This document shows positions 62,937 to 64,000 of a stretch of 64,000 nucleotides of DNA, piece by piece. The notes below the pieces were generated by a model. It was not told where the DNA came from. It saw nothing but the letters and a program-made list of their open reading frames with translations, and did no database searches. Position 1 is the stretch's first letter. Each line of letters opens with the position of its first letter. The translations under genes were made by a program, and so were the position numbers. The stretch is from Rhynchopus euleeides. Its lineage: Eukaryota; Euglenozoa; Diplonemea; Diplonemida; Diplonemidae. The stretch covers positions 1,054,001 through 1,118,000 of the forward strand of contig OY723301.1 of assembly GCA_963210315.1 (NCBI GenBank), given 5' to 3'.

Positions 62937-64000
62937 CTACCCCGGCACCATCCCTGGCCGCTCCAGCGCATAGGTTTCCGCCCAGCTCCGCCCCTCCCAT
63001 GGGAAGGGTGCCGACAGAGCCCTGTCTGCCCAGTCGATGTTTCCCATCGCACAGTCAGGGGATGCGCCATCCCCGCCTCCACCTGCCGCACCACCCCCTC
63101 CTGCGCTGTCCGGCTTCCGGAATACATAGATGTGCGCATCGAGCAGGCCGAGCCGCAGCCACCTCCGCCGCACCAGCTGGAAGCACGTCGGGGCAACTGC
63201 CGCCTTCATGGTCCCCGCATTTGCCGCAGATGTGATGAGCACCAAGGTCCCCCCCGGGGAGAGGACCCTCTCACACTGCTTCAGGGCTGCGGGGTAGAGC
63301 ACCAGGTTCTCCTCTAGCGAACCATGCTGCTTGCCGAAGGGGAGGTCCGCCACCACGGCAGACACCGACTCGGGTCGGAAGATCGACAGACGGAGGTCGC
63401 CCCGGATGAGATCGATTTGGTTATGCCGCGCAGGGGTTGCCGCCTTGAAATTCCTCGCCGCACCCCCGAGCTGCGCCCCGCTCAGATCCACCCCGATGTA
63501 ATGGCACTGCGGCCACCGCGACGCAGCCTCGGAGAGAATCACCCCACGCCCGCAGCAGAGATCCACAAGAGTGTCTCCCGGGGAGGGGTTGGCACAACGC
63601 GCCATAAACCACGACACGGTGGGGTGCAGTCCCGTCTCGCCTGTCACACCGAGATAGCTTGATGTGGCGCTCTGCCGTGCCACCAGCAGGCCAAGGAAGA
63701 GACCCTCATCAGAGCAGGTGCAGTGGATGTGGAGTGTGGGGTTGCGCAGGTCAATCGCCCACCCCGTGATGTCCTGGATGGCACCGCCGACGGCAGCCGC
63801 GATGTCCTCCCGGGAGAGTGCTCTATCCCGCTTCGGCGCCTCCCCGGCGGGGCGCGTGTTGCCATCAAAGGCAGACCCCTTCCGCTTGCAGAACACTTTG
63901 AACCGGGGAGGCCCCATGGGGTTGCCGGCAGAGCCTGCGGCAGAGGCACCCCCTTGGAAACCCCCCACAGCTGCGCGGTGCACCCCCTCCGCTCTGCCCC
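62937..64000 (-). CDS. THUMP-type RNA guanine N2-methyltransferase-like protein, 5' end outside the window
   Basis: The frame is open to the right edge; the stop is at 62937. The SAM-binding motif is VDLCCGRGVILSEAA, the acidic ribose-binding motif HYIGVDLSGAQLGGA, and the catalytic motif VVADLPFGKQHGS, close to the DLPFG of THUMPD2/3 and Trm14-type enzymes, which methylate guanine N2 in tRNA or U6 RNA. The preceding region (AIDLRNPTLHIHCTCSDEGL, then GLLVARQ) resembles the end of a THUMP domain. The part right of about 63950 has TCTGCCGCAG, a possible intron acceptor, so the joined 5' end is unknown. Confidence 0.8.
   Translation of the reverse strand, partial: GRAEGVHRAAVGGFQGGASAAGSAGNPMGPPRFKVFCKRKGSAFDGNTRPAGEAPKRDRALSREDIAAAVGGAIQDITGWAIDLRNPTLHIHCTCSDEGLFLGLLVARQSATSSYLGVTGETGLHPTVSWFMARCANPSPGDTLVDLCCGRGVILSEAASRWPQCHYIGVDLSGAQLGGAARNFKAATPARHNQIDLIRGDLRLSIFRPESVSAVVADLPFGKQHGSLEENLVLYPAALKQCERVLSPGGTLVLITSAANAGTMKAAVAPTCFQLVRRRWLRLGLLDAHIYVFRKPDSAGGGGAAGGGGDGASPDCAMGNIDWADRALSAPFPWEGRSWAETYALERPGMVPG

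Overview
The window looks like nuclear DNA of a GC-rich unicellular eukaryote. All 16 credible host genes lie on the minus strand, head to tail from about 64 to 14.7 kb. Most are uninterrupted; three carry short introns (82-149 nt) with GT..AG ends. Several start codons are preceded within a few tens of bases by a pyrimidine-rich stretch and an AG, as expected for spliced-leader addition. One-way gene clusters, few introns and probable trans-splicing point to a euglenozoan, most likely a diplonemid. A dinoflagellate is the main alternative. This is an inference from layout; no marker gene settles it.

Region 1 (1-14.7 kb) is almost entirely mobile DNA. Positions 1-4870 hold a non-LTR retrotransposon whose minus-strand reading frame never closes inside the window. 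It is followed by arrays of a 10-bp repeat (TTGTTGTGAT and its complement), a long AT-rich palindrome, a 586-bp inverted-repeat element with a 5-bp target duplication, and a 3-kb element with 313-bp inverted ends carrying decayed zinc-finger genes. One unexplained 377-aa frame (6669-7802) lies among them.

Region 2 (14.7-64 kb) is the gene cluster. In transcription order from the right it holds: a THUMP-type RNA methyltransferase (cut by the window edge), an unknown protein, a LicD/fukutin-like transferase, a Cys-rich protein, a PH/coiled-coil protein, a small membrane protein, a coiled-coil protein, a canopy-like ER protein, a secreted class I haem peroxidase, an MSS51-like MYND protein, a CHCHD2/10-like protein, a membrane prolyl 4-hydroxylase, a 1588-aa receptor ending in a degenerate nucleotide cyclase domain, a WW/Tudor-like protein, a SHIP-like pseudo-phosphatase with a PDZ domain, and a membrane adenylyl cyclase with all canonical catalytic residues. 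Signalling (cAMP, phosphoinositide, Cache sensing) and secretory-pathway functions predominate, but neighbours do not form an obvious pathway. That is normal for directional clusters, where adjacency does not imply co-function.

Between the genes sit several transposon families. Three divergent elements with 190-250-bp inverted ends begin with TAGGG and have TA borders (21855-23008, 25608-27139, and a single end at 43834-44028). Two related elements (27138-27916 and 44027-44960) begin TAGGGCAGTGA and share a TA with the preceding element. Two 107-109-bp palindromic MITEs share the end GGGGCCCTCGCTACCA. Long G/C homopolymers and GT microsatellites are common.
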